A DNA stretch of 64,000 nt from Tretioscincus oriximinensis (taxonomy: Eukaryota > Chordata > Lepidosauria > Squamata > Gymnophthalmidae): the NCBI GenBank assembly GCA_022410635.1, contig JAJVDF010000254.1:1168093-1232092 (forward strand), given 5' to 3'. Position numbers and translations under genes: made by a program. Positions 10,601-20,779 of this stretch are shown here, piece after piece. Every line of letters starts with the position of its first letter. The first letter of the stretch is position 1. The notes beneath the pieces are model-generated. The model was not told the DNA's origin, did no database searches, and worked only from the letters and a program-made list of their open reading frames with translations.

Positions 10601-10826
10601 TCAATCAATCAATTATTTATATATACGAGCCTATACCTGGCAGTCTCAAGTTAATGATATATACAGTATCTTACTGTATATATAGTGTGTCCTAGTTTAT
10701 ATTTATATATGCTCTATAATTACAATGTACATATACATTGGCATATAAAGTATACAGTATATAGTAATTATATCGTTACACAGGACATATATGCCTACTA
10801 GAGCATATGTAAATAAATACATACTA
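10601..10826. repeat. AT-rich, self-complementary low-complexity tract
   Basis: Dense in tatata and short imperfect inverted repeats (for example gatatatacagtatcttact with actgtatatata). A degraded L2-type tail (cctatacctggcagtctcaa) occurs at 10630-10650. Confidence 0.5.
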
Positions 10827-10930
10827 GCACATATATAGAAGATAATTATTTTATTATACTGAGCCTGTCAGGTATAGGTATATACCTGACAGACTCAGTA
10901 TAATAAAATAATTACCTTCTATATATGTGC
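10827..10930. repeat. 104-bp near-perfect palindrome
   Basis: Fifty-base arms (10827-10876 and 10881-10930) pair at 48 of 50 positions around a 4-base loop. The outer sequence is gcacatatatagaag and complement; the inner part includes gagcctgtcaggtata. It sits three bases from a telomere-like repeat. Confidence 0.85.
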
Positions 10931-10933
10931 TAA

Positions 10934-10948
10934 TTAGGGTTAGGGTTA
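10934..10948. repeat. Short telomere-like repeat
   Basis: TTAGGGTTAGGGTTA, two and a half vertebrate telomeric units directly beside the palindrome. Very short, so chance cannot be excluded. Confidence 0.5.
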
Positions 10949-10997
10949 TACAGATCTCCTAACCCTGACCTCCCAATGCAATGATATAATCAATACA

Positions 10998-11045
10998 TCC
11001 AGCAAAGAGGGCTTATAGCACTTGGAGACTAACAGGACAAAGCTA
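10998..11045 (+). repeat. U2 repeat fragment
   Basis: Reads ccagcaaagagggcttatag, cacttggagactaacagg; matches the start of the U2 unit. Confidence 0.5.
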
Positions 11046-11056
11046 GGCAACATACC

Positions 11057-11360
11057 ATCGGATAGCTCAGTCGCTTAGGAATTCGTCTCTAGTCTGGGAG
11101 ATGGGGTTTCGAAGCCCTGTGTGGGACGTGGGGAGGGGTGAGCACCTTTCACTAGCCTGTAGCTCTAGCCAACCCAGCTATTCGAAAGCAGGAACTGCAA
11201 GAAATTGCAACTGACTGCAAGTAGATACATAGGAACCACCAGAGCCTGGTGGGGAAGATAGAATGTCAGCCTTCGGGCAAAACACTCTTGTAAGCTGCTT
11301 TGAGTCCCTTTGAAAGGTGAGAATAGTGGGGTATAAGAACCCAGTTCTTCTTCTTTCTTC
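11057..11360 (+). repeat. SINE-A, near full length
   Basis: Box A-like TAGCTCAGTCGCTTAGG at 11063 and box B-like GGTTTCGAAGCCC near 11106 give the tRNA-derived head. The body reads tgtagctctagccaaccc, then ggaaccaccagagcctggtg. The tail reads ttgagtccctttgaaaggtg, gtggggtataagaaccc and (CTT)n. Confidence 0.9.
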
Positions 11361-11814
11361 TGTTACTCTCTCCAAATGCTACAGGCCCACTTGCTGGACT
11401 TTCAACTAAAGCTGCATGCACATGACGACCGAAAAACCACCATAAAGCTATATTCCGGAATATAGCAATCGCATGTCCGTGCACACCAAATCTGTATATT
11501 CCTTGGCCAGTACCCCAGTTCCGTAATATTGCCCACTGATCTCAGGGCAGTGCAGTCAGAGAATTTTTGCAACAGTCACTAGAAACTACTTCTGCATTCT
11601 CGCTTGTTTTAACCTCTCGTGCCTAATTTGTTCAGACGCATATTCTCAGGAGAGGACGGGGTTGGCCGCGAGAGGATGGAGGTTTATTCCAGGAAAAACA
11701 GCATTTATTGCAGCCCAACTGCTGAAAAATGGTTAACCCGTGTGCAGGACCTGTCCTCATCCCACTCCGATCGAGGGAGAAATATGCTCTATATATACTA
11801 ATAGTGTATACAAG
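11361..11814. other. Unannotated sequence
   Basis: No repeat or gene recognised. One exact-looking hairpin (tattccggaatata, 11451-11464) is noted. Confidence 0.4.
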
Positions 11815-12147
11815 GCAAGGATAGCTCAGTCGCTAAGGAATCCGTCTCTCAGCTGGGAGATGGGGTTTCGAAGCCCTGTGTCAGACGTGGGGAGGGCTGA
11901 GCACCTTCCACTAGCCTGTAGCTCTAGCCAACCTATCTATTTGAAAGCAAGAAGTGCAAGAAATTGCAACTGACTGCAAGTAGATACATGGGAACCACCA
12001 GAGCCTGGTGGGGAAGATAGAATGTCAGCCTTCGGGCAAAATATCCTTGTAAGCCCCTTTGAGTCCCTTTGAAAGGTGAGAAAAGTGGGGTATAAGAACC
12101 CAGTTCTTCTTCTTCTTCTTCCTTCTTCTTCCTTCTTCTTCTTCTTC
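11815..12147 (+). repeat. SINE-A, near full length
   Basis: Same architecture as 11057-11360, with gatagctcagtcgctaagga, ggggtttcgaagccctgtg and the shared tail. The terminal (CTT)n has expanded to about 45 bp with cct interruptions. Confidence 0.9.
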
Positions 12148-13322
12148 AGTGGGGACATAGCTCTGTTCTCTTCATTCTACAGTTTATTTATTAGAAGTTA
12201 CAACTCCAGTTAGTGGGTAAATAAATTTACTAACCTGAGCAAATCAATGGGATGAAATTACATATAATTTCCATCACATTATGTTTGATTGCAGTACATA
12301 TATTAAAATTAATATCGTTAAACTCATTGAAAAGAGTTCAGAATAATTGTGGGTCACACCGGAGAAAATGCTCCCCTTTGCTATTTGCATTACATTTGCC
12401 AAATATTTAATCTTCCTTTCCTTCTCTCAATTTGCTAGAGTCAATAAACGTAGATTGATCTATCTTTATTGATGGGGTTTTTATATCACTCTACAAAGTA
12501 TATAACTATGCAGAGAATGATAGGGAGATGCATGAGATTGAGTTTTTCCAAGTTGATGTTACTATTTAGAAATGTCTCTCCTGTCTTTCATCAGTAGGTG
12601 CCAGTAGGTGAGAATAGCAGAAAAATAAAAGACACAAAATTCAGAGAAAGTGAAATATCAGAGACTGGAAAGAAATTAGCTTTAATCATATGTGGAAAAT
12701 CATGGAGCCTAAGGCACCTAGCAGACTTCCAAAGGATGGTTGTTCCCTAGCCAGGGGCCATTACAGAAAAAGCCCTACCATTTGCAGAGCATTCAGACCA
12801 TGTGAAGATTGTGTCTTCCTCTGCTGATTGAGAAAACTCAGAAGCTATTAGAGGGTCACTGTATGAGGACCTTCAGCAGAGGTCCTCTTCTGTCCTTATG
12901 AAAGATAGGTGTGTTACCTCCAGATTAAAGAATCATGTCATGGCTTAATTTGACAAATGAATAAAGATTCTTATGAAAGAGGCTGATGCAGACTTGTTGG
13001 TAGCTGATGCAGCTGATATAGGATAGGTAGATCCAGCCACACCGATAACAGTGGAAGGTTTTATTTGGAGATGGTGCTGAAGTAGTATCCTGGGACCTGT
13101 GCCTTTGCCTTTTCTCCTCAAGTGTAGACTTTCATGTGTACTCAAAGAAGGAGGCAACCATGTTGATGGTATGTCTCCAGTCCCCACAGTGGATGGCTTG
13201 ATCAGACCACTGGCAGTGGTTAATATGGCAGACATCAAGTGATTTTTTTCAGAAGGTCCTTGAATCTCTTATTCAGTGCCCCTCTGTCACAGTGGTGAGT
13301 TCTCCATGCAGTGCAGTCTTGG
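12148..13322. other. Unannotated sequence with faint repeat remnants
   Basis: A possible L2-type tail (tttttatatcactctacaaa) lies near 12478-12500 and a possible CR1 3' remnant at 12830-12900. Otherwise nothing is recognised. The 97-codon minus frame at 12945-13238 has no domain. Confidence 0.35.
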
Positions 13323-13605
13323 GTAGGAATAAGAATTTAAGAGGACCCTTCTGAATGGGGCTACAGCCCATCTAGTCCAGCTTTCTGTCTCACACAGTGG
13401 CCCACCAATTGCACCTGAGCAGTCTGGAACAGAGAAGGCAAAATCTTCACCTATTTTTCACTCCCTGCAAATCGTATTTCAGGAATCCTTACTGTTGCTC
13501 CATCCTGAAAGCAAGATTAGGAGATTCATCCTACTAGTCATAGGGTGTCTGACCAGATGGGCCATATCTGATCCAGCAGGGCTTCTCTTATCTCTAAAAG
13601 CTATT
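13323..13605 (-). repeat. CR1-like LINE 3' UTR
   Basis: The minus-strand 3' UTR is recognised from aatttaagaggacccttctg, cccatctagtccagctttct and tgttgctccatcctgaaag. The final ~50 bp (gaccagatgggccatatctg, cagcagggcttctctta) read in the plus orientation, so two CR1 pieces abut. Confidence 0.75.
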
Positions 13606-13614
13606 TCATAGAAT

Positions 13615-13725
13615 CATATATTTGGAAGCTCTCTTGTTGGACAGTTTATCAATGTCCCTTTTAAATTTGAGTGCCCAGAATTATACACAGTATTCCAAGT
13701 GTGGTCTGACCAAAGTACTGTTGGC
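13615..13725 (-). repeat. CR1-like LINE ORF2 fragment
   Basis: The minus strand reads gaatactgtgtataattctg, the coding segment for a PxLEYxVQFW-like motif; seen here as cagaattatacacagtattc. Adjacent ggtctgaccaaagtac fits CR1 ORF2. Confidence 0.6.
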
Positions 13726-13727
13726 AG

Positions 13728-13995
13728 GAATATTTATTTATTTATTTATTTATTTGTATTTATATCCCACCCTATACCCGAAGGTCTCAGGGCGGCCTAC
13801 TATAGGGCGGCGCACATAGCTTTTGTTGCTTTCTCCACAAGACACACCCTATGGAGTAGGTGGGGCAGAGAGCGTTCAAAGAACTGTGACTGGCCCAAGG
13901 TCACCCAGCTGGCTTCATGGGGGAGTGGGGAATCGAACCGGGAGACTACCAAATAAGAGTCCCACACTCTAACAACAGCACCAAACTGGCTCTTA
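13728..13995 (-). repeat. SINE-D: SINE-C-like head with an L2-like tail
   Basis: Read on the minus strand it starts gagccagtttggtgctgttg, continues with the Sauria-like body (ggttcgattccccactc, ccagctgggtgacc), and ends not in (CTT)n but in gccctgagaccttcgggtat, gggtgggatataaat, (aaat)n. That terminus matches L2 3' ends in this window, so the element was probably mobilised by L2. A partial second copy lies at 20415-20512. Confidence 0.8.
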
Positions 13996-14084
13996 ATTCT
14001 TATTTCATGTGATCAAGATTCTATGCTCCTCTTTGTACACCCCAGGATTGTGTTTACCTTCTTTGCAGTTGCTTCACACTGTTG

Positions 14085-14240
14085 TCTCATTTGCTAGGAG
14101 TTAAGAGCAGGTGAAGATTTTGCCGCCTTCTACCTGCTTGAAAACGTTCAGAAGCTATTTATGGGCCTCTGTGGGAGACAAAACACTGGAGTAGATGGGC
14201 TATGATCCTGCAAGTCTCCTTCTAAGCTCTAGGTAGGGTT
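14085..14240 (+). repeat. CR1-like LINE 3' UTR fragment
   Basis: Reads aggagttaagagcaggtgaa, gattttgccgccttctacc, gggcctctgtgggagac and gtagatgggctatgatcctg, the usual CR1 3' UTR order. Confidence 0.7.
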
Positions 14241-14276
14241 ATCAGGAGAAAAAAATAGGATAGAAAATCTGTATTT

Positions 14277-14592
14277 TAGAGGAAGAAGAAGAACTTGGTT
14301 CTTATACCCTGCTTTTCTCACCTTTCAAAGGGACTCAAAGCGGCTTACAAGAATATATTTTTGCCTGAAGGCTTCCATTCTATCTTCCGCACCAGGCTAT
14401 GGTGGTTCCCATGTATCTACTTGCAGTCAGTTGCAATTTCTTGCAATTCTTGCTTTCGAATAGCTGGGTTGGCTAGAGCTACAGGCTAGGAGAAGGTGCT
14501 CACCCCTCCCCACGTCCTACACAGGGCTTCGAAACCCAAAATCCCAGGTGAGAGACGAATTCCTAAGTGACTGAGCCATTCGCGCCTTTAAT
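14277..14592 (-). repeat. SINE-A, full-length-like
   Basis: Starts with (GAA)n, then gaacttggttcttataccct, and ends with the complement of the tRNA-like head (ctaagtgactgagccattcg). It mirrors the SINE-A at 11057. Confidence 0.9.
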
Positions 14593-15110
14593 GGTTGTGT
14601 CAATGAAGAATTTTCCAAAGATGCTAATGGTATTATATAGTTCACCTGATGGGATTTCCTCTTCGACACACCCATCAGAGATCAGGCACCTGTGCCTCTA
14701 GATAGTGTCTACATTGTAAAAAAGAGAGAGACGAACATGAGCAGAGGTATTTATATGTGTGACTCTTCGTTTTGACTGAAAACATAAAAGTGATAGAGGT
14801 TGTGAAAGGTAAAAGTAAAAATATGGAAAGAGACGAGGACGTTTGTCTGATATGCTTCTAATCCTTTTTTAAATTACCCTTTATATGGAAATTGATAGCG
14901 AACTTGTTACAACTAAATCCAATGTTGGCATATCAATGGAAAAGTAAAGAGGCCAGAAGGTGAAATCTTTGCTTTACAGGGTCGGACATGAACTCAAGAA
15001 GTTCAAATGCTGCTTTCTTATTAGCAATTGCCAATAAATTAGGTTCTGCATTTATATGTTAAGGAAAACATTTTTCTCATTCCACATGAATAATTATTAT
15101 TTTGTAGTCT
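14593..15110. other. Unannotated sequence
   Basis: No repeat or gene recognised. Confidence 0.4.
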
Positions 15111-15182
15111 GCTGGCTTAAAAGGAGCCCTGCTGGATGAGACCACAGCTGATCTATATACCAGCATCCTGTCACCCACCTAG
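15111..15182 (-). repeat. CR1-like LINE 3' terminal fragment
   Basis: Reads aaaaggagccctgctggatg and cagcatcctgtcacccacc, the complement of the CR1 3' end. Confidence 0.6.
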
Positions 15183-15950
15183 TGATTTATTTATTTTTAC
15201 TTAATTATATTTATATTCTACCCTTTGCCCAAAGGTCTCAGGGTGGTTAACAATTAAAACATAAAACAGATTAAACAAGAACAATTAAAAAATAGCAAAT
15301 GTCTTCAGTGCATGGTGGCACAGAGGTTAAGAGCAGTGATCTCTCAACAGAGAGATCAGAGTTTGAGGCCTCGTGTGTCTACCATGGAGAGGAGTGAGCG
15401 TCCTCTACTGCCCTTCGTTTCGGCTGACCTAGCTGACCGAAAGCAAGAAATTGCAAGTATATTAATAGGTACCACCGAACCTGATGGGGAAGATAGATGT
15501 AAGCCTTTGGGCGAAATGTAGGTTGTCAGCTGCTCTGAGTCCCTGCAGGTGAGAAAGGCGGGATGTAAAAACCCAACTTTTTCTTCTTCAAAGAGAGGAG
15601 AATTTGGGGCTCAGTTGAAAGCAAGGGTGAACCAGGTGTCTGTGGGTAGAGAATTCCTGAGGGCTGCCACAAAGGAGGCCCTCCTACATGTCCACACCCC
15701 TTGATGAGTGAAGGATATGAGACTGTCAGGAAAGCCTCTTCAGAAGATCTTAAGGTGTGGGCAGGGATGTATGGGAGGAGGGTTCCTTCATATATTTGGG
15801 GCCCAAGCCATTTAGGGCCTTGTAAGTCAATGTTAGCACCTTGAACTGGGCTCGGTAGCGAATGGGCAGCCGGCGCAGTTCTTGTAGGACCAGAGTAATG
15901 TGTATTTGGCCAGCTGTTCCAATCAGGAGCTTCAGTTAACAAGATGAGGA
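15183..15950 (-). repeat. L2-like LINE split by SINE-B
   Basis: The minus-strand L2 3' terminus (ggttaacaattaaaac context) occupies 15183-15306. After the SINE the ORF2 C-terminal part continues at 15592-15950, including WLGPQIYEGTLLPYIPAHTL and RSSEEAFLTV-like peptides. Frames are broken. Confidence 0.8.
15307..15591 (+). repeat. SINE-B inserted in L2
   Basis: Head gtggcacagaggttaagagc, box B-like gagtttgaggcctcgtg, body and tail gctgctctgagtccctgcag, gcgggatgtaaaaaccc, ending ttcttcttc. Confidence 0.85.
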
Positions 15951-16180
15951 GTCCACACAGGGTACATGCGCTGATCACACTAAACAATCGTTACATAATA
16001 AATAGATAGTGTGATGATTGGTCACTTATCCAGCTGAATTTGACAATGGCTCAATGAATGTGTAGTCAGCTTACTTGTCACCAGCATCTGATTATGCACA
16101 ATTGGCACCCATTTGCGCATGCGCAACTGCATTTTGGGATGACAACACATGCACGCTGGTACCATAACATGTTGCAGTAC
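15951..16180. other. Unannotated sequence
   Basis: No repeat or gene recognised. Confidence 0.4.
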
Positions 16181-16184
16181 ATTG

Positions 16185-16345
16185 GGGAAAAGTGCTAGAA
16201 GTCTCTTACCTAGAAGTCTCCCAGTTTGATTCCACACTCCTCCGTGGGCCAATCACAATTCCTCAGAACTCTCTCAGCCCCGCTTACTTCACAGGGTGTC
16301 TGATGTGGAGAAAACAACAAAGTTATATGCCCCTTCCTTTGGTGA
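16185..16345 (+). repeat. SINE-C fragment
   Basis: Reads agaagtctcccagtttgatt, ccacactcctcc, a ctcagaactctctcagcccc block, and tacttcacagggtgtctgat. The 5' head and 3' tail are missing or degraded. Confidence 0.75.
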
Positions 16346-16389
16346 AAGGGACACTATAAATGACATTTATTATTATTATGCTTACATAT

Positions 16390-16720
16390 TATGTGCAGTG
16401 GTACAGTGGTGAAGAGCCCTGGTGTTTCAGCAGAGATACCAAGCTCGAAGCCCTGTGTTGGCTGTGGAGATGGGTGAGCGCCCTCTAACTGGCCTCAGCT
16501 CTAGCCAGTCCAGCTATTTGAAAGCAATAAATTGCAATTAGATAAATGGGAACCATCACAATCTGGTAGGGAAGATAGAATATAAGCCTGCAGGTGAAAA
16601 ATATGTTTGTAAGCCACTCTGAGTCCCTGTGAGTGAGAAAACCCAGATCTTCTTTTTCTTCTCCCCCTCCTCATTCCTTCTCGTTCTCCTCTTCCTCCTC
16701 CTCCTCCTCCTTCTTGTTCC
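16390..16720 (+). repeat. SINE-B with CT-rich tail expansion
   Basis: Head gtgcagtggtacagtggtga, box B-like gctcgaagccctgtg, and body through ctctagccagtccagctatt. The tail (ccactctgagtccctgtgag) is followed by about 75 bp of degenerate CTT/CTC repeat. Confidence 0.85.
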
Positions 16721-17584
16721 ACTTTATCGACCAAACATTTTGTGTTACCCTACCCAATCTTAGCGTTCCCTTCTCTTCCAACAATTCATATGATCTCCTG
16801 TATATTCGTATCATTTTGAAAGGTCAAACCATCCCATACTATCCTTCCAACCCCTAACCATTACCTAGCCAATGAAGGGAGGAGCACATAACTCCATTTC
16901 CCTGCTGCCTCCCAGCTCAGCTTTTGGCTCACCAGGATTCAAACTGTAAATTGCAGACAGGACGGGAGCTCAGGGGTTTTCATATCGCTCCTTGCAGCCA
17001 CGATGAAAGACGGCACAGAAATCTGAATTCCACGTGAGAAATCTGATGTCTCTATCAAATGCTTTTCATGTACTATATGGATATATATGTATATTGGAGA
17101 TCATAATTTAACACTGGCTTCTTTGTGTCATTAAAGCTTCTCTCTAGTCCTAATCCTCTTATTTTGGTAATCACTTTGGGGTAGCTTCTCCCCAGTCCCC
17201 CCCCTCTCCCTTTGAATAACTGGATAACAAAAATATCTTGTTCAGATGGAAAAAGAAAACTTTCCTCTAACTAGTTCACAGACTTTAAATTGACTGTATC
17301 CTAAGATTACCCCGAAGCCTGTACAAGTTGGATCGTTACAATATTCAGGGATGTAGTATTCATTATGTGAGCTTTTTTGCCCTTTGATGGGGAAATAGTC
17401 CGATTGATTAGCAGGAACAGAGAGTCCGCAGTTACTTCACTGTTCCCCAGTCATTCGAAAGGTGTTCTTCAACTTACCTTAAACATATCTTACATGGGTT
17501 CCTTTTATGTGGTCTACAATGTGCACTGTGGAAATATTTCTGCAGAAAATGTGGACTGTTCTATTCTAGACTTTGCCTTATCCA
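16721..17584. other. Unannotated sequence
   Basis: No repeat or gene recognised; an 84-codon frame at 17377-17631 has no domain and runs into a SINE. Confidence 0.4.
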
Positions 17585-17900
17585 TGGAAGGCACGAATGG
17601 CACAGTTATCAAGAGCCGGTATTTCAACTGAGAGATCCAGTTTCGAGGCCCTGTGTTGGGCGTGGAGAGTGGTGAGCGCCCTCTACTGGCCTTCAGCTGT
17701 AGTCAACTCAGCTATTCAAAAGAAAATAAATTTGCAATCCATATTTCAATTACATAAATGAGTACCACCATTAACCTGGTGGGAGAGAATAGATGTAAGC
17801 CTTCAGCCGACAATTCATCTTGTAAACCACTCTGAGTTTCTTCGGGTGAGACGGGCGGAGTATAAAAAAACAGGTTATTATTATTCTCCTTCTTCTCTTC
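17585..17900 (+). repeat. SINE-B, full-length-like
   Basis: Head ggcacgaatggcacagttat, box B-like cagtttcgaggccctg, body actggccttcagctgtagtc, tail gtaaaccactctgagtttct, ending in a TTA/CTT-rich run. Confidence 0.85.
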
Positions 17901-17904
17901 CTCC

Positions 17905-18448
17905 CATAAAGTGCTACAAGACCCTCCTGCTAGAATTCTATAGCATTTCAAGAAGTAGAGAAGAGCTTTCAAAGACAAGTCTACTTGTAAGGTTCTTGGA
18001 GCATCTTACAGACTAACAAGAAAAAGGTAGGTGGAAAGAGCTTTCGTAGAAAAGTCTACTTCTTGAAATACTACAGGATTTTAGCAGGAGGGATTTGTAT
18101 AACCTTATAGACTAACAAAAAATAATTGACAGTATGAGCTTTCGTAGTCAAGTCTACTTCTTGAAGTACTATTGCATTCTAGTAGGAGGGTATCATAGAA
18201 TTTATAGATTAACTATAACAAGTTGGATAGAACAGGTTTTCATCAACGAGCAAGGGAGTTTGGTAGCACCTTAGAGTCTAACCAGAAATAGTTAGGCAGC
18301 ATGAGCTTTCTTAGATGAATCTACTTCTTCAAATGGGCAGAATAAGCTTTCATAGATGAATGTACTTCTTCAAACGCTATGGAGTTCTAGCAAAAGGTTC
18401 TCATAACACTTTACAGGCTAACAAGAAAAATATTGACCAAGTGCGCTT
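17905..18448. repeat. U2 repeat array, about four degraded units
   Basis: A unit of roughly 100 bp recurs: tagcaggaggg, a gactaacaagaaaaaggtag block, gagctttcgtaga, agtctacttcttgaa. The first partial unit (17911-17955) is inverted relative to the others. Each unit can form a small stem from gtagac and gtctac. The superfamily is unclear; a Penelope-like origin is possible but no coding sequence is present. Confidence 0.6.
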
Positions 18449-18690
18449 GAAGAAGAAGAAGAAGAAGAAGAAGAAGAAGAAGAAGAAGAAGAAGAAGAAG
18501 AAGAAGAAGAAGAAGAAGAAGAAGAAGAAGAAGAAGAAGAAGANGAAGAAGAAGAAGAAGAAGAAGAAGAAGAAGAAGAAGAAGAAGAAGAAGAAGAAGA
18601 AGAAGAAGAAGAAGAAGAAGAAGAAGAAGAAGAAGAAGAGAAGGAGGAAGAGGAGGAAAAGGAAGAGGAGGAAGAGGAAGAAGAAAAAGA
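18449..18690. repeat. (AAG)n microsatellite grown from a SINE tail
   Basis: About 190 bp of pure GAA/AAG triplets (18449-18639, one N at 18544), then degenerate AGG/AAG to 18690, running directly into the complement of a SINE-B tail. Position and phase show that it expanded from that SINE's (CTT)n end. Confidence 0.9.
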
Positions 18691-18900
18691 AGAATTTGGG
18701 TTTTATACCCCTCCTTTCTCACCTGAAATGACTCAGAGTGGCTTACAAAGTTTTTTTTGCCGGAGGCCTACATCTATCTTCCCCACCATGTTACGGTGGT
18801 ACTCATTTATTTACTAACAAATTTATTTGCTTTCGAACAGCTGAGTTGACTGAAGTCCGATACCTCTGTTGAAGGACTGTACCACCATTCCTCATTCTAG
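18691..18900 (-). repeat. SINE-B, partly degraded
   Basis: Reads gaatttgggttttatacccc, then gactcagagtggcttacaa, ctttcgaacagctgagttga, and a truncated head near 18880. Its tail is the preceding microsatellite. Confidence 0.8.
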
Positions 18901-19045
18901 GCAATGTTACTTCTTCAGGTGTGTATACCCATTTATGAAAGCTCACGTGATGACCTATCTCGTTCTTGATAGTCTATAAAATGCTACAAGACCTCTCTTG
19001 CTAGATATTCTGAAACTGGACTTACATGGCTACTTCTTTGGTTCA
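18901..19045. repeat. U2 repeat copy (minus-like orientation)
   Basis: Contains ttcttgatagtctataaaat, gctacaagacctctcttgct and a final acttacatggctacttc block, as in other U2 copies. Confidence 0.55.
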
Positions 19046-19494
19046 TCTTGCACTAGAGCCTGTCTGAAGCTCTGCTGATTAATTAAGCTGCTTAAAAGGA
19101 AAAATCACTACCCTTGCCCCATCGAACACAGAAGTACTTAATGTTAATATTGGCCTTTCTGGGGCATGTTGTGGGAGGTGTGATATTTCATTGCAAAACT
19201 TGTTGTTACACTTTAAGGAATCTTTACCTGAAAGGTCACCTGGTTTGGACAACACATTATAATTTTAAAAGGTCATGTTGCCCAGTTCTCTTTCAATATC
19301 GGGAGTGATTCAGTACTAGATGACCAGCAAATCTTATCTTTGTCAGGTGGTGGTAGCAGGCAGGATATTTAGTTCATGTAATTTAAGAACAGCATTGGAA
19401 AGCAATAAACAAATTGTATTGGCTGGAGACACTTTTCTTCTTCTTTCTCTTCTTTCAGGGAGTCACTGTAAACAGAGTTAAATTGTTTGTTTTT
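19046..19494. other. Unannotated sequence
   Basis: No repeat or gene recognised. Confidence 0.4.
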
Positions 19495-20270
19495 AAGAAC
19501 ATAAGAGAACCTAAGAGGAGCCCTGCTGAGTGGGGCCAAAGCCCAAGTATTCCGTCTCTCACAGTGGTCCACCAAATGCCTCTGGGCATCTCAAGCAGAA
19601 GGAGATAAAACCTTATCCACAACCTGCAAATGATATTTCAGGAATCTTACCTGTTGCTCCGTTCCAGAAGCAGTATCAAAAGATCCATCCTAGTGGCTAT
19701 TTGCACCCTTGGGGTCTATGAACTTGTCCAATCCTGCCTTGAAGCTATCCAGGCTTTATCCAGCTACCACCACCTCTTCTGGAAGAAAATTCCACAGGCC
19801 GATGACCCTCTGGGTGAAAAAATACTTTTCTTTATTTGTCCTCTTTCTTCTGCCCATCATTTTCAAGGAATGCCCCCTGGTTTTAGTGTTTTGTGATAGA
19901 GAAGATACTTTTTTCCCCCTTCACCTTATCAACCCCATTCATGATTTTACACCCTTCAATCAGATCCCCTCTCAAATGGCGTCTTTTAACACCGAAAAGG
20001 CCCAGACTTTGCAGCCTGACTTCATTAGGGAGGTACTTCAGCCCCTTGACCATTCTTGCTGCCCTTTTCCATATTTTCTCTAATTAAAAATTTCTTTTTT
20101 GAGATGTGGTGACCAGAATTATACATAGTATTCCAAACAAGGTTTCATCAAAGATTTATGCAGACAAAATAACCCTTGATGGCTTGTTTTCAATCCCTTT
20201 CCTAATTAGCCATAATATTGAATTTGCTTTTCTTGTTGCTTTCTGGAAGTTGACATCTTCATTGATCTAA
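19495..20270 (-). repeat. CR1-like LINE, ORF2 C-terminus and 3' UTR
   Basis: From the 3' octamer end (aagaacataagagaacctaa) through the 3' UTR into the ORF2 C-terminal region: complements of LWxLLPEEVVV (19770-19800) and of the RRLRGDLIEGxK-type segment (19930-19975). It continues to about 20270 with tggtgaccagaattatacat. The frame is broken. Confidence 0.85.
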
Positions 20271-20414
20271 CATTGAGCTTCATTGAGCACCATATATATT
20301 GTGCACCATACATAGGGGGGCATCAGAATTTTAGAGATGCTTAGATAGGGCGTGACCAAAAATAGGTTGGGAACCACTGATTTATCCTCCCAAAGCTTCT
20401 AAATTGCATTTAGA
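20271..20414. other. Unannotated sequence
   Basis: Short spacer; nothing recognised. Confidence 0.35.
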
Positions 20415-20512
20415 ACAACAAAAAGCAATAAAAGCTATGTGCACCACCCTATAATTGGCCACCCTGAGACCTTCAGCTATAGGGTGGGATACAAGTACAA
20501 ATAAATAAATTG
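20415..20512 (+). repeat. SINE-D, 3' part
   Basis: Reads aacaaaaagcaataaaagct, atgtgcaccaccctataatt, ggccaccctgagacc, then a gggtgggatacaagtacaaa tail. The same body-to-L2-tail junction occurs in 13728-13995. Confidence 0.7.
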
Positions 20513-20779
20513 AATGGCCTTTTCTTTCCTCCTGAAATTGTTCTGAAAGGAAGGGTATTGCAAAGGGGCTTTGATGAGTACATGTTCCGAAGCAGAAGAG
20601 TAGGGTTAGGGATTGTTTGCAATCGAATATCATAGAAGCGGTCAAACTGAACAGGTTCATTGGGAAACCTGATAATCAAGCAAACTCATCGCTTATTTCT
20701 GATTTCAAACTTTTCCAAAAACAATTCACTTCCATTGGAAAGTTGGCATGGGTTTGTGAAGGAAGATTTATGAAGGGGT
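20513..20779. other. Unannotated sequence
   Basis: Nothing recognised. Confidence 0.35.

Noticed and set aside
11057..11120. tRNA gene suggested by box A and box B motifs
   Set aside because: The motifs sit in a repeated SINE-A head followed by SINE body and tail; no complete cloverleaf was evident.
13235..13320. Host gene on the minus strand around 12945-13238
   Set aside because: A 97-codon frame with no domain, no splice context and no neighbouring exons.
15187..15306. CRISPR-like or tandem array from repeated short words
   Set aside because: These are L2 tails and SINE pieces; no regular repeat-spacer pattern exists anywhere in the window.
18360..18731. Poly-lysine (plus) and poly-leucine (minus) frames
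   Set aside because: Artefacts of the (AAG)n microsatellite.
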